Positions 17,317 through 25,900 of a DNA stretch of 64,000 bases are shown piece after piece. The DNA is from Thermoplasmata archaeon (GTDB lineage Archaea; Thermoplasmatota; Thermoplasmata; Lutacidiplasmatales; UBA184). Below the pieces are notes generated by a model. That model was not told the origin of the DNA. It saw only the letters and a program-made list of their open reading frames with translations, and searched no databases. The stretch covers positions 1-64,000 of the forward strand of contig JAGWLG010000003.1 in NCBI GenBank assembly GCA_028864975.1. The letters are read 5' to 3'. Position 1 is the stretch's first letter; each line of letters starts with the position of its first letter. A program made the position numbers and the translations under genes.

Positions 17317-18498
17317 CTAGTTCTCCCGCCCGTAGATCATGAGCGAATGGACGTTGGCGCTGCCGGAGAGGTTGTGGACGAGCGCGAGCTCCGCCCCCGG
17401 GACCTGGCGGGCGGGCGGGGCCGAGCCCTGGAGCTGCTGGAAGACCTCGACCGCCTGGGCGACCCCCGTCGCCCCCAACGGATGGCCGCATCCCAGGAGC
17501 CCGCCGCGCGGGTTCACGACGACCTTCCCTCCCAGGTCGCTCTGCCCTTCCTGGACGAACGTGCCTCCCTCCCCCTTGGCGCAGAAGCCGATCTCCTCGT
17601 ACTCGATGATCTCGCTGATCGTGAAGCAGTCGTGGACCTCCGCGAGGTCGAGGTCCTGGGGGGCGAGCTTCGCGCTGCGGAAGGCCTCCTGCGCGGCCGC
17701 CTTGAGCCCCGGCCAGGTCGAGAGGGACCCTGCTCCCGAGAGATTGTGGAACGAGCTGTGCTGGCCCGTGCCTCGGATCCAGACCGGGGTGTCCGTGTAC
17801 TTCCGGGCGAGCTCCTCGGCGACCAGGAGGACCCCCGCGGCCCCGTCGGTCATCGAGGAGCAGTCCCCCAGGCGGAGCGGGGGGGCGACCATCGGGAGCT
17901 TGAGCAGCTTGTCGCGAGAGAACTGCTTCGAATAGAACTGGGCCGAGGGATTGGTATTGGCGAACCGGTGGTTCTTCTCGGAGACCATCGCCATCTGTTC
18001 GGCGGTGGTCCCGTACTCGAGCATGTGGCGCTGGGCGCACATCGCGAAGAAGGGGGGTGCGGTCGCGCCGTGCACCCCGTCCCAAGCCCGGTCCAGGACG
18101 TTCGCCATCGAGGTGTTCGCCTCGGCCATCGAGGGGAGGTTCATCTTCTCGACCCCGACCACGGCGGCGACGTCGGAGAGGCCGGCCGAGATGGCTGCGT
18201 AGGCGCTGCGGATCGCCGATTGCCCGCTCGCGCAGGCGAGCTCGGTCCGCTGCAGGATCTTCCAAGGCTCGAACCCCAGGAGCTCGGCGGCCAGGGGGGC
18301 CACGTGGGACTGGAAGGCCAGCCGCTCAGGCTGGGCCGCCCCGACGAACAGACTGTCCACGTCCTTCGAGGAGAAGTTGCGGATGTTCCCGAAGGCCGCG
18401 TGGCCCGCCTCCTGGACGAGCTCGCTCCAGGTCGCGGAACGGACCCCGAAGGAGGAAAGCCCCCCTGCGACGACCGCGACACGGCGGGTCGCGCTCAC
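17317..18498 (-). CDS. SCP2-type thiolase (archaeal acetyl-CoA C-acetyltransferase-like)
   Basis: A 393-residue thiolase of the archaeal/SCP-x class. The nucleophilic cysteine is in ELACASGQSAI (about residue 85). HDCF supplies the helper histidine, and GCGHPLGATG near residue 345 holds the second active-site cysteine/histidine region. The family condenses or cleaves acyl-CoAs; beside a DUF35 gene, acetoacetyl-CoA formation for mevalonate synthesis is the usual role. The GTG start at 18498 overlaps the leuB-like stop by four bases. A longer reading frame upstream runs inside leuB and is not used. Sitting at the end of a LeuABCD-type operon is unusual and could mean a different acyl-CoA substrate. 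Confidence 0.85.
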   Translation of the reverse strand: MSATRRVAVVAGGLSSFGVRSATWSELVQEAGHAAFGNIRNFSSKDVDSLFVGAAQPERLAFQSHVAPLAAELLGFEPWKILQRTELACASGQSAIRSAYAAISAGLSDVAAVVGVEKMNLPSMAEANTSMANVLDRAWDGVHGATAPPFFAMCAQRHMLEYGTTAEQMAMVSEKNHRFANTNPSAQFYSKQFSRDKLLKLPMVAPPLRLGDCSSMTDGAAGVLLVAEELARKYTDTPVWIRGTGQHSSFHNLSGAGSLSTWPGLKAAAQEAFRSAKLAPQDLDLAEVHDCFTISEIIEYEEIGFCAKGEGGTFVQEGQSDLGGKVVVNPRGGLLGCGHPLGATGVAQAVEVFQQLQGSAPPARQVPGAELALVHNLSGSANVHSLMIYGREN

Positions 18499-19664
18499 GC
18501 CGCCACCTCTCGGGCCGAGGGCGAAGCCGCGGGCTTGGAGGAGCGAACGGCCTCGGCGACACGATCGCCGGCCTGGCTCGTGGTGACGTTCCCGCCCTGG
18601 TCGTAGGTCATGGCCGTCCCCTCGGCGAGCACGCGTTCGATGGCGGCATGGAGGCGTCCCTCCAGCTCCAGGAGCGAGGGGTCGTGGTAACGGTCCCCGA
18701 GCCACCCCAGCATCATCGCCACGGCTTCGAAGGTCGCGAAGGGGTTGACCTGGTTCTTCCCCGCGTACTTGGGCGCGGAGCCATGCACCGGTTCGAACAT
18801 CGCGTGCTCGTCCCCGATGTTTCCGCCGGCCGCGAAGCCCATCCCCCCCTGGAGCGCTGCGGCGAGGTCGGTCACGATGTCCCCCATCATGTTGGTGGCC
18901 ACCGCGACGTGGTAGTGCTCGGGCTGGCGGATGAGCCACTGCGTGAAGGCGTCCACGTAGGCGTAGTCGCGCTCGATCTCGGGGAACTCTTCCCGTCCGA
19001 TCCGGTCGAAGGTCGCGCGGAAGAACTGGCAGCCCTTGAGGACGTTCGACTTGTCGATGCAGGTGACGCGCCGCACACCGTCCTCAGGGGCCCCCTTGGG
19101 CGTGGCCCGCGCCTTCTCGAAGGCCCGGCGGATGATCCGCTCCGAACCCTTCTGCGTGATGATCCGGGTGTCCAGGACGACCTCGGTCGCACCTCCCCTC
19201 GAGAGCTCCCCGTGCGCCGGGGAGTAGAGCCCTTCGGTGTTCTCGCGGAAGATCGTCATGTCGACGTTCTCAGGGCGCCAGACCTGCTTGAACTCCTTGC
19301 CGATGCGGTGGAGGACCCCCGCGTGGAGCTTGCAGGGACGGACGTTCGCGTAGAGGTCGAGGCCGAACCGCATGCCGAGCACCAGCCCGTGCCCCGCGAT
19401 GTTCCCATCCGGGAGACTGACCCCGGGCCACCCGACGGCGCCCAGCAGGATCGCGTCGGCCTTGGTCGCCCGTTCTCGGCCCCCCGGCTCCCACTCGCTC
19501 CCGTGCTTCTGGTAGTACTGAGCGCCTCCCTGGACCTCGGTCAGGTGGAGCCGCGGAGAGCTGTTCTCCATCAGCGCCTCGAGGACCTTGCGCCCCTCGT
19601 GGACCACCTCGGGACCGGTGCCATCCCCCGGCAGGAGGACGACGTCATAGGCGCCCTTCGTCAC
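18495..19664 (-). CDS. leuB: 3-isopropylmalate / homoisocitrate dehydrogenase family
   Basis: A 389-residue beta-decarboxylating dehydrogenase. It oxidises and decarboxylates 3-isopropylmalate (leucine) or homoisocitrate (lysine or related 2-oxoacid elongation). Signatures are LLPGDGTGPEVV at the N-terminus, FRENTEGLY in the substrate site, TCIDKSNVLKG, the metal-binding aspartates around NMMGDIVTDLAAAL, and the NAD loop EPVHGSAPKYAGKNQVNP. The GTG start at 19664 overlaps the LeuD stop by four bases. The substrate cannot be decided from these motifs. The operon context favours the 2-oxoacid elongation chemistry shared by both pathways. Confidence 0.88.
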   Translation of the reverse strand: MTKGAYDVVLLPGDGTGPEVVHEGRKVLEALMENSSPRLHLTEVQGGAQYYQKHGSEWEPGGRERATKADAILLGAVGWPGVSLPDGNIAGHGLVLGMRFGLDLYANVRPCKLHAGVLHRIGKEFKQVWRPENVDMTIFRENTEGLYSPAHGELSRGGATEVVLDTRIITQKGSERIIRRAFEKARATPKGAPEDGVRRVTCIDKSNVLKGCQFFRATFDRIGREEFPEIERDYAYVDAFTQWLIRQPEHYHVAVATNMMGDIVTDLAAALQGGMGFAAGGNIGDEHAMFEPVHGSAPKYAGKNQVNPFATFEAVAMMLGWLGDRYHDPSLLELEGRLHAAIERVLAEGTAMTYDQGGNVTTSQAGDRVAEAVRSSKPAASPSAREVAA

Positions 19665-20176
19665 GTCCTCGCCTCGGCCCGCTGGAGCTCCTGTCGGACC
19701 TTCTCGACGAGACCGCCTTGCTCCAGAAGGTCCATGAGATGGGCCGGCAGGGGAGGGAAACGGACCTCCTTCCCTGTCGTGACGTTGACCACGCGCCCCT
19801 CCTTGAACAGGATACGGCAGGTGTCGCCGGGGCGGAAGATCTCCCGTACTCCTGGGGCCTCGATCGTGGGCATGCCTAGGTTGATCGAGTTCCGGAAGAA
19901 GATGCGGGCGAACGAGTTCGCGACCACCGCCCCGAGCGGGATCGCCTTGAGCGCGGCGGGAGCGTGCTCGCGAGAGGAGCCGCACCCCATGTTCTCTCCC
20001 GCGACCAGGATGTCCCCCGGCTTCGCTTGTTGGGAGAAGGTCGGGTCGACGTTCTCCAGGACGTGCTTGCGGAGCTCGGCAGGGTCGATGATCGTGAGGT
20101 ACTTGCCGGCGATGAGCTGGTCCGTGTCGAGCTCGTCCCCGACGCACCAGACCCTTCCTTCGATCGTGTCCTGCAT
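19661..20176 (-). CDS. leuD: 3-isopropylmalate dehydratase / homoaconitase, small subunit
   Basis: A 171-residue swivelling-domain subunit of the aconitase family that pairs with the large subunit to isomerise isopropylmalate or homocitrate. It shows DELDTDQLIAGKYL, the loop GENMGCGSSREHAPAAL and RIFFRNSINLGMPTIE. The substrate-selecting loop reads YLTI. From recall, isopropylmalate enzymes tend to have YLVY/YLVM and homoaconitases YLRT, so this one is ambiguous. The ATG at 20176 shares one base with the leuC stop (TGATG), a tight translational coupling. Confidence 0.88.
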   Translation of the reverse strand: MQDTIEGRVWCVGDELDTDQLIAGKYLTIIDPAELRKHVLENVDPTFSQQAKPGDILVAGENMGCGSSREHAPAALKAIPLGAVVANSFARIFFRNSINLGMPTIEAPGVREIFRPGDTCRILFKEGRVVNVTTGKEVRFPPLPAHLMDLLEQGGLVEKVRQELQRAEART

Positions 20177-21498
20177 CAGAGGACCTCCCGAGGGTCCGAG
20201 ATCTCCCCTCGGATCGCGGTCAGCGCCACCGCTGCGGGGGACATGAGGTAGATGCGGGCCTCCTTGGCCCCCATCCTGCCGGGGAAGTTGCGGTTGGAGC
20301 TCGACGCGCAGGCCTCGTCGGGGGCCAGGATGCCCATGTTCCCCCCGAAACAGGCGGAGCAGGAGGAGTTCGTGAAGACCGCGCCCCCGTCCGTGAAGAG
20401 CTCGATCAGGCCCTCCTTGAGGCACTGCTTGTAGATGCTCGTGGAGGCGGGCGAGACGATGAAACGGACCCCGGGGGCGACCTTCTCCCCCTTGAAGATC
20501 CGAGCGGCCTCCCGAAGGTCGTCCATCCGCGCGTTCGTGCAGGAACCCAGGAAGACCTGTCCGACCTTGACGTGCTCCTTCACGAGCTCGCCGATGGGGC
20601 GGACGTTGTCGGGAGAGTAGGGGCAGGCCACCTGTGGCTCCATCCCGTCGACGTCGATCTCGACGGTGCGCTCGTACGAGGCGTCCTTGTCCGGAGTGAG
20701 CGGATGCATCGCGTGCTTGGCGATGGGCTTGAGGTAGTCGAAGGTCTTCTCGTCGGGCGGGACCATCCCCGCTTTGGCCCCCATCTCTGTCGTCATGTTG
20801 CAGATGGTGAAGCGCTCCGACATCGAGAGGTTCGAGATGGTGGGGCCGGTGTACTCGACCGCCTTGTAGCGCGCGCCATCGACCTTGATCTCTCCGCAGA
20901 TCCGTAGGACGAGGTCCTTCGCATAGACGCCCCTGGCGAGATGGCCCTTGGCCTTCACCTGGATCGTCGTAGGGACCTTGAGCCAGATCTTCCCCAGGGC
21001 GAGGACCGCGGCGTACTCCGTCGGTCCGATCCCGACAGCGAAGGCTCCCATGGCCCCCAGCATGTTCGTGTGGGAGTCCGTCCCGACCGCAAGGTCGCCC
21101 GGGACGACCCACCCGTGCTCGGCCAGGATCTGGTGGCAGATCCCGTGGTTCCCCACGTCGTAGAAGTGCTTGAGCCCCTGCTCGGCGGCGAAGTGGCGCA
21201 GGATCTGGTGGAGCTTCGCGGCCCCTTCGGTGGACGCCGGGACCCAGTGGTCAATGGCCACGACGACCCGGTCCACGTCCCACACCCGCTTCGCTTCCAT
21301 CTGGTGGAAGGGCAGGACGGCCTGGGCCCCCTGTTCGTGGCACATCGCGAGGTCCACTCTCCCGTCCACGATCTGCCCGGGGACCACGTGCTCGAGCCCC
21401 GAAGCCCGCTCGAGGATCTTCTGGGAGAGGGTCTGCCCGCCGCCGGAAGGCGAACGGGCCTCTCTTGAGGAGGCACGAGGAGCGGCCATCGCGCTCAT
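20176..21498 (-). CDS. leuC: 3-isopropylmalate dehydratase / homoaconitase, large subunit
   Basis: A 440-residue iron-sulfur hydrolyase. The three cluster cysteines are visible in GSCTNARMDDL and SSCSACFGGN. Further family landmarks are GTDSHTNMLGAMGAFAVGIG and the C-terminal SSNRNFPGRMG. It holds the 4Fe-4S cluster and performs the dehydration/hydration with LeuD. Its ATG overlaps the stop of the LeuA-like gene by four bases. Length and motifs fit the archaeal two-subunit type rather than single-chain aconitase. Confidence 0.92.
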   Translation of the reverse strand: MSAMAAPRASSREARSPSGGGQTLSQKILERASGLEHVVPGQIVDGRVDLAMCHEQGAQAVLPFHQMEAKRVWDVDRVVVAIDHWVPASTEGAAKLHQILRHFAAEQGLKHFYDVGNHGICHQILAEHGWVVPGDLAVGTDSHTNMLGAMGAFAVGIGPTEYAAVLALGKIWLKVPTTIQVKAKGHLARGVYAKDLVLRICGEIKVDGARYKAVEYTGPTISNLSMSERFTICNMTTEMGAKAGMVPPDEKTFDYLKPIAKHAMHPLTPDKDASYERTVEIDVDGMEPQVACPYSPDNVRPIGELVKEHVKVGQVFLGSCTNARMDDLREAARIFKGEKVAPGVRFIVSPASTSIYKQCLKEGLIELFTDGGAVFTNSSCSACFGGNMGILAPDEACASSSNRNFPGRMGAKEARIYLMSPAAVALTAIRGEISDPREVL

Positions 21499-22832
21499 GC
21501 TCGCTCCTTGCGAATCTTCGAAGCTCGCGAGACGGTGGCTGCGGGGTTCCTGGGCGCGCTCCGCAGGGGTTCCCCCCCCTCGAACGGGATCCCAAGGCCC
21601 TTCACGATCTCCCAGAACTCATCATCGTGGATTCCCGGGTTCACGAACTGCTCCCGATAGCGATGCACGAGGGCGCGCACATCGTCCTTGCCGCGCCTCT
21701 CGGTGACGGACTTGATCTTCGCCAGGAGCAGGGACACCTGGTCCTCGCTCGCGTTCGCGTTCCGCTCCTTGAGCTTCTCGACGAGCGCCGCCTTCCCTGT
21801 GTGCTTCCCGAGGACGAAGAGCCGGTGGCGACCTATGACCTCAGGCTGCAGCGGTTCGTAGGTGAGCGTGTGGCGAAGGACGCCGTGCGAGTGGATCCCG
21901 GCCTCGTGCGCGAAGGAGTTGTACCCGACGAGCGCCTTGTTCGGCGGGAGCGGGACCCCGGCGAGCTCCTCCACGAGCTGGGAGAGCTCGTAGAGCCGCT
22001 CCGTCTTGATGCCCGTCCTCACGCCGTAGAGGGTCTCGAGGTCCATGACCAGCTCCTCGAACGCGGTGTTCCCCGCGCGCTCGCCCAGACCGTTGACGCA
22101 GGTGTGGGGGGCGGTGACCCCCTCCTCGAGCGCGGTCAGGGTGTTCGCGACGGCGAGGCCCAGGTCGTTGTGGCAGTGGACAGACCAGTCCCTGGGCCGC
22201 ACTCTTCGGTAGAACTCCCGGAGGAACCAACGGAACGAGAGCGGGGTCATGATCCCCACGGTGTCGCTCACGACCAGGCGGTCCGCGCCCGCCTCGGTCG
22301 TCGCTTTGTAGAGGCGCTCGACGAAGTCGAGGGGCGCCCGGACCGTGTCCTCCGTCACGAACGCGACGTGCAGCCCGGCCTCGTGGGCGCGCCGCACGCA
22401 TTCCACCGAAGCCTTCACGACCTCGTCCTGCGACATCCGCAGCTTGTACTGAAGGTGGACGTTCGAAGCGGCGACGAAGATGGCGATGTGAGAGGCCCCG
22501 CTGTTGATCACCGCCTCGACGTCGCCGAGAACGGTCCTACCGGCCGCTAGGACCTTCGCCTTGAGCCCCGCGTGGGCGACCGCCGAGACCGTCTTGGCCT
22601 CGTCGGGGCTGACGACGGGGATGCCGGCGTTGATGACCGAGACCCCCATGTCGGAGAGGAGCTCGGCGATCCGGAGCTTCTCGTCGGTCGAGAAGTGGAC
22701 CCCCGGCATCTGCTCGCCGTCGCGCAGCGTCTCATCCCAGAACACGATCTTCGAGGGGATGTGCCGTTCGGCAGCCGTGCGGTCGTGGTAGTTCTCGACG
22801 AGGGCGGTGGGCGGCGGGGAGGGTCCGGACAT
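21495..22832 (-). CDS. leuA: Isopropylmalate / homocitrate synthase family
   Basis: A 445-residue acetyl-CoA-dependent condensing enzyme. The TIM barrel opens with DETLRDGEQMPGV (metal and catalytic residues), includes VHCHNDLGLAVAN and NGLGERAGN, and is followed by HEAGIHSHGVLRH and GKHTGK. A long C-terminal LeuA regulatory domain is missing; only a helical tail of about 80 residues follows, as in AksA/homocitrate-synthase-like members, so feedback control by leucine is unlikely. I chose the ATG at 22832 rather than 22862 because a TATA box ends at the latter position. It is the first gene of a six-gene overlapping operon. Confidence 0.88.
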   Translation of the reverse strand: MSGPSPPPTALVENYHDRTAAERHIPSKIVFWDETLRDGEQMPGVHFSTDEKLRIAELLSDMGVSVINAGIPVVSPDEAKTVSAVAHAGLKAKVLAAGRTVLGDVEAVINSGASHIAIFVAASNVHLQYKLRMSQDEVVKASVECVRRAHEAGLHVAFVTEDTVRAPLDFVERLYKATTEAGADRLVVSDTVGIMTPLSFRWFLREFYRRVRPRDWSVHCHNDLGLAVANTLTALEEGVTAPHTCVNGLGERAGNTAFEELVMDLETLYGVRTGIKTERLYELSQLVEELAGVPLPPNKALVGYNSFAHEAGIHSHGVLRHTLTYEPLQPEVIGRHRLFVLGKHTGKAALVEKLKERNANASEDQVSLLLAKIKSVTERRGKDDVRALVHRYREQFVNPGIHDDEFWEIVKGLGIPFEGGEPLRSAPRNPAATVSRASKIRKERA

Positions 22833-22860
22833 CCTCTCGGTCGCCCGGAACGCGGGGACC

Positions 22861-22868
22861 ATTATAGC
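22861..22868 (-). promoter_or_regulatory. TATA box of the leu-type operon
   Basis: The minus strand reads GCTATAAT about 33 bases before the chosen ATG at 22832, giving a transcript with a leader of only a few bases. Its position rules against the upstream ATG at 22862, which would lie before the transcript begins. Confidence 0.6.
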
Positions 22869-22986
22869 ATAGCACGACGGACGTTGTCACTCGTTCGGGC
22901 CCCCGACGAATGCGACCCTCCCCCGTGTCCACTTTGACCACTGGCGGTCGGTGGCGAGGTAACGCCCCTGAGGACGCGAGGAGGTG

Positions 22987-25900
22987 CTATTCGTCCTGAG
23001 GTGGCGCCGGTTCCTGGGAATCGGTGCCTTCGCCGGGTTCGGAGGAGGGCGGAGAGCTGTCATCCTCGCCCTCCGTCCCTTCCTGCGCGGGGTCCGATGC
23101 CGAAGGACCGCCCCCCTCCGAGGATTCCTCTGAGGGAGCGGGGGCCGCCGTCTCCGCCTCCGCCTGCGGGTCTTCCCCCTCGTGCCACTCCTGAGATGGT
23201 GCGGGCGCCTGCGACTCGTCACCTTCTGAGGCCTCCTCTGCGACGACCACTCCTCCGGCCCCCCCGGCCTCCGCTCCCGCCTCCTCGGCGTTCAAGGACG
23301 GACCTTCGTGCTCGATCTCGACAGGCCCCTCCTCCTCGGGGCTGGGGGTGGTCTCGCCCTTCGCGGCGCGCAGCCGTGCGGCCCCCACGAGCTCCGCGAG
23401 GCTCTCCTCTGGCTCGTCCCACTGCAGAGGTGTGCGGGGGCGGGGGCGATGACGTCGGACGAGCAGACCGACCAGGATGATCCCGAGGAGGAGGACCAGA
23501 AGCAGAAGCAAGAGCGACCAGAGCGGGATCTCAGCGTTGAGGCCCGAGCCCTGGGCGACCTTTGTCGTGCTGCTGACCGCGGTCAGGGAGATCGACAGCG
23601 TGACCCCCTGCCCCTGGGCGACCGTCACGTTGGACGAGTAGGCGCTGTACCCGGCTTCCCAGGCATGAACGAAGTGCTTCCCCGCGGTGAGCGACAGGTT
23701 GAACGACCCCGAGACGAGAGCGACCGGGCTGCCGTCGACCCAGAGGCCCGCGGAGGAGGGAGAGAGGCTGCCCGCGATCCATGCGGGAGAGGGAGCGACG
23801 ACGGGGGTGAGGACGATCGCGATACGGACCCCTTGGCCGTTCTCGACGGTCAAGTTTGCCGAGTAGGCCTCATAACCGGTGAGCCACGCCTCGACCCAGT
23901 GGGTCCCGGCGGCGACGGTGGCGTTGAACCCACCGGCGGAGACCGAGGTCGCCCGGCCGTCGATGTACACGTTCGCCCCGGTGGGGGTTACGGACCCGGC
24001 GATCCAGGGCGAGGGGGGAACGACGGGAGCGACCACCACGACAGTGAGGTTCTCCAGGGAGCTCGCGCCCGCGGTGTCGTTGACCCAGACGCGGGCCGTG
24101 TACGTTCCCGCCGTCGCGTAGGCGTGACCGACGGTCGCCCCGGAGCCGCGAGAGCCGTCCCCGAAGGTCCAGTTCACCGTGGCCGACCCCGTCCCACCGG
24201 AGGTGAGGGCGAAGAAGGTCGTAGAGACGCCCACAACGACCGACGAGGGGACCGCGCTCGCGCTGACCGAGAGCGCGGGATGGACCACGAGGAGGAGGCT
24301 CCCCGACGGCACGACGAACCCGTTCGCGTCCGTTGCTGAGACCGCGACCAAGAACTCTCCCGCGGCGGTGAGGGCACAGGCCACCGACGAAGTGGTGGAC
24401 GCACACCCGCTGGGGAGGCCGGTCCAGAGGTAGGTGTAGGAGGACGCGTTGCCTCCCGAGGCCACGGTGCGGACCGTGACCGAGGACCCTACGTCGAGGA
24501 GGGACGGGGAGGCGACCGGTGTCAGCACCGTGGGGTCGGCGAGGACTGTGTAGCTCGCGGAGGAGGCGGAACCCCAGCCTCCGTTCGAGTCCTTCACGGC
24601 GACCCTCACCGTGTAGATCCCGGCGACGGAGGCCGTGCAGGCGACGCTGCGGGAGGAGCCGCCGGGACAGAATAGGCCGGGGGCCGAGACCGACCACGAG
24701 AACAGGTCCCCGCCACTGCCGCTCTGGACCACGGTCGTCGTGAAGGTCGCGCTCTGCCCCACGTCGATCCCTCCGGTGCCCGGGCTCGCCGAGGGGGCGG
24801 CAACCGCGGGGTCCGGGAAGGCGGTGTAGACAAGGCCCAGCGCCGGGGAGGCCGAGATGCCGTTCGAGTCGGTCACAGAGACCGTGATCGTCCCGGAGTA
24901 GAGCGAAGCGAACGTACAGGTGACGAACGCGCTGGAGGTACCCGTACACCCGCTCGAGGGCAGGCCGGACCACACGTAGGAGAGGCCACCGCTGCCGCCC
25001 GAGACCACGACCGAGAACGCCGCGCTCTGACCCACGTCGGCCGAGGTGCGGTTGGCGGTGGGGGACGCGACGGAGGGGTCGGCGAAAACCGTGAGCCCGA
25101 CCGCGCCTAGGGACCCCGCGGTCCAACCCACGGCATCGGTCACTCGGAGAGAGATCAGAAGGGCACCCACGTCCGCGGCGGCGAGGGTGCAGGTCACGGA
25201 GGGAGTGGCGGTTCCGGTGCAGGAGGCGGGAAGTCCGCTCCATCCGTATGTGGCGTAGGGGGTCGTGCCTTGGAGCGGAGCGACGGTGAACACCACGCTC
25301 TGCCCGACGTCCCCCGACGGTGAGGAGGAAGTGGGGATCGGGACCAACAGCGGCGAGTTGACGGTGAACGCGACCGGCGCACTCGTGGCCGAGGCCCCGT
25401 TCGAGTCCGTCGCGCTCGCGCTCGCGGTGAACGTCCCGGGGGAGGTCGGAACGCAGGTTACCGAGCTCCCGGAACCCGAGCAGCCGCTGGGGAGCCCCGA
25501 CCAGGTGTACGCGCTCAGGCTCCCGCTTCCCGGGGAGGAGACGCCGGTCGAGAGGACCAGGGTCTCTCCGAGATCGGCCACCGTGGCCGCGGTACCGTTC
25601 ACGGTAAGGGAAGTGGGGAGCAGGGCCGGGTCGGCGTAGACGGTGAGCTGGACACTGGGCGAGACCACGACCCAGCCTTCGGCGTCCGTCGCCTGGACGG
25701 ACACCGTGAGTGTCCCGATATCGGAGGAGGCGGGGACGCAAAAGGGGGCGCTGGTGTACGCCGTCCCGAAGCAGTTCCAGGGCGAGGGGAGGTTCGCCCA
25801 GGTGAAGTTCGCGTAGACCCCCGAGCCTCCGGCGAGCGAGAGCCACCAGGTCACGTATTGCCCCACGTCGACCGTGGCGGGATACTGGAACGGGGTCGCG

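Noticed and set aside
18499..18939. Extended N-terminus for the SCP2 thiolase
   Set aside because: The extra frame lies entirely inside the leuB-like gene and has no thiolase content. The GTGA overlap at 18495-18498 gives a family-length protein.
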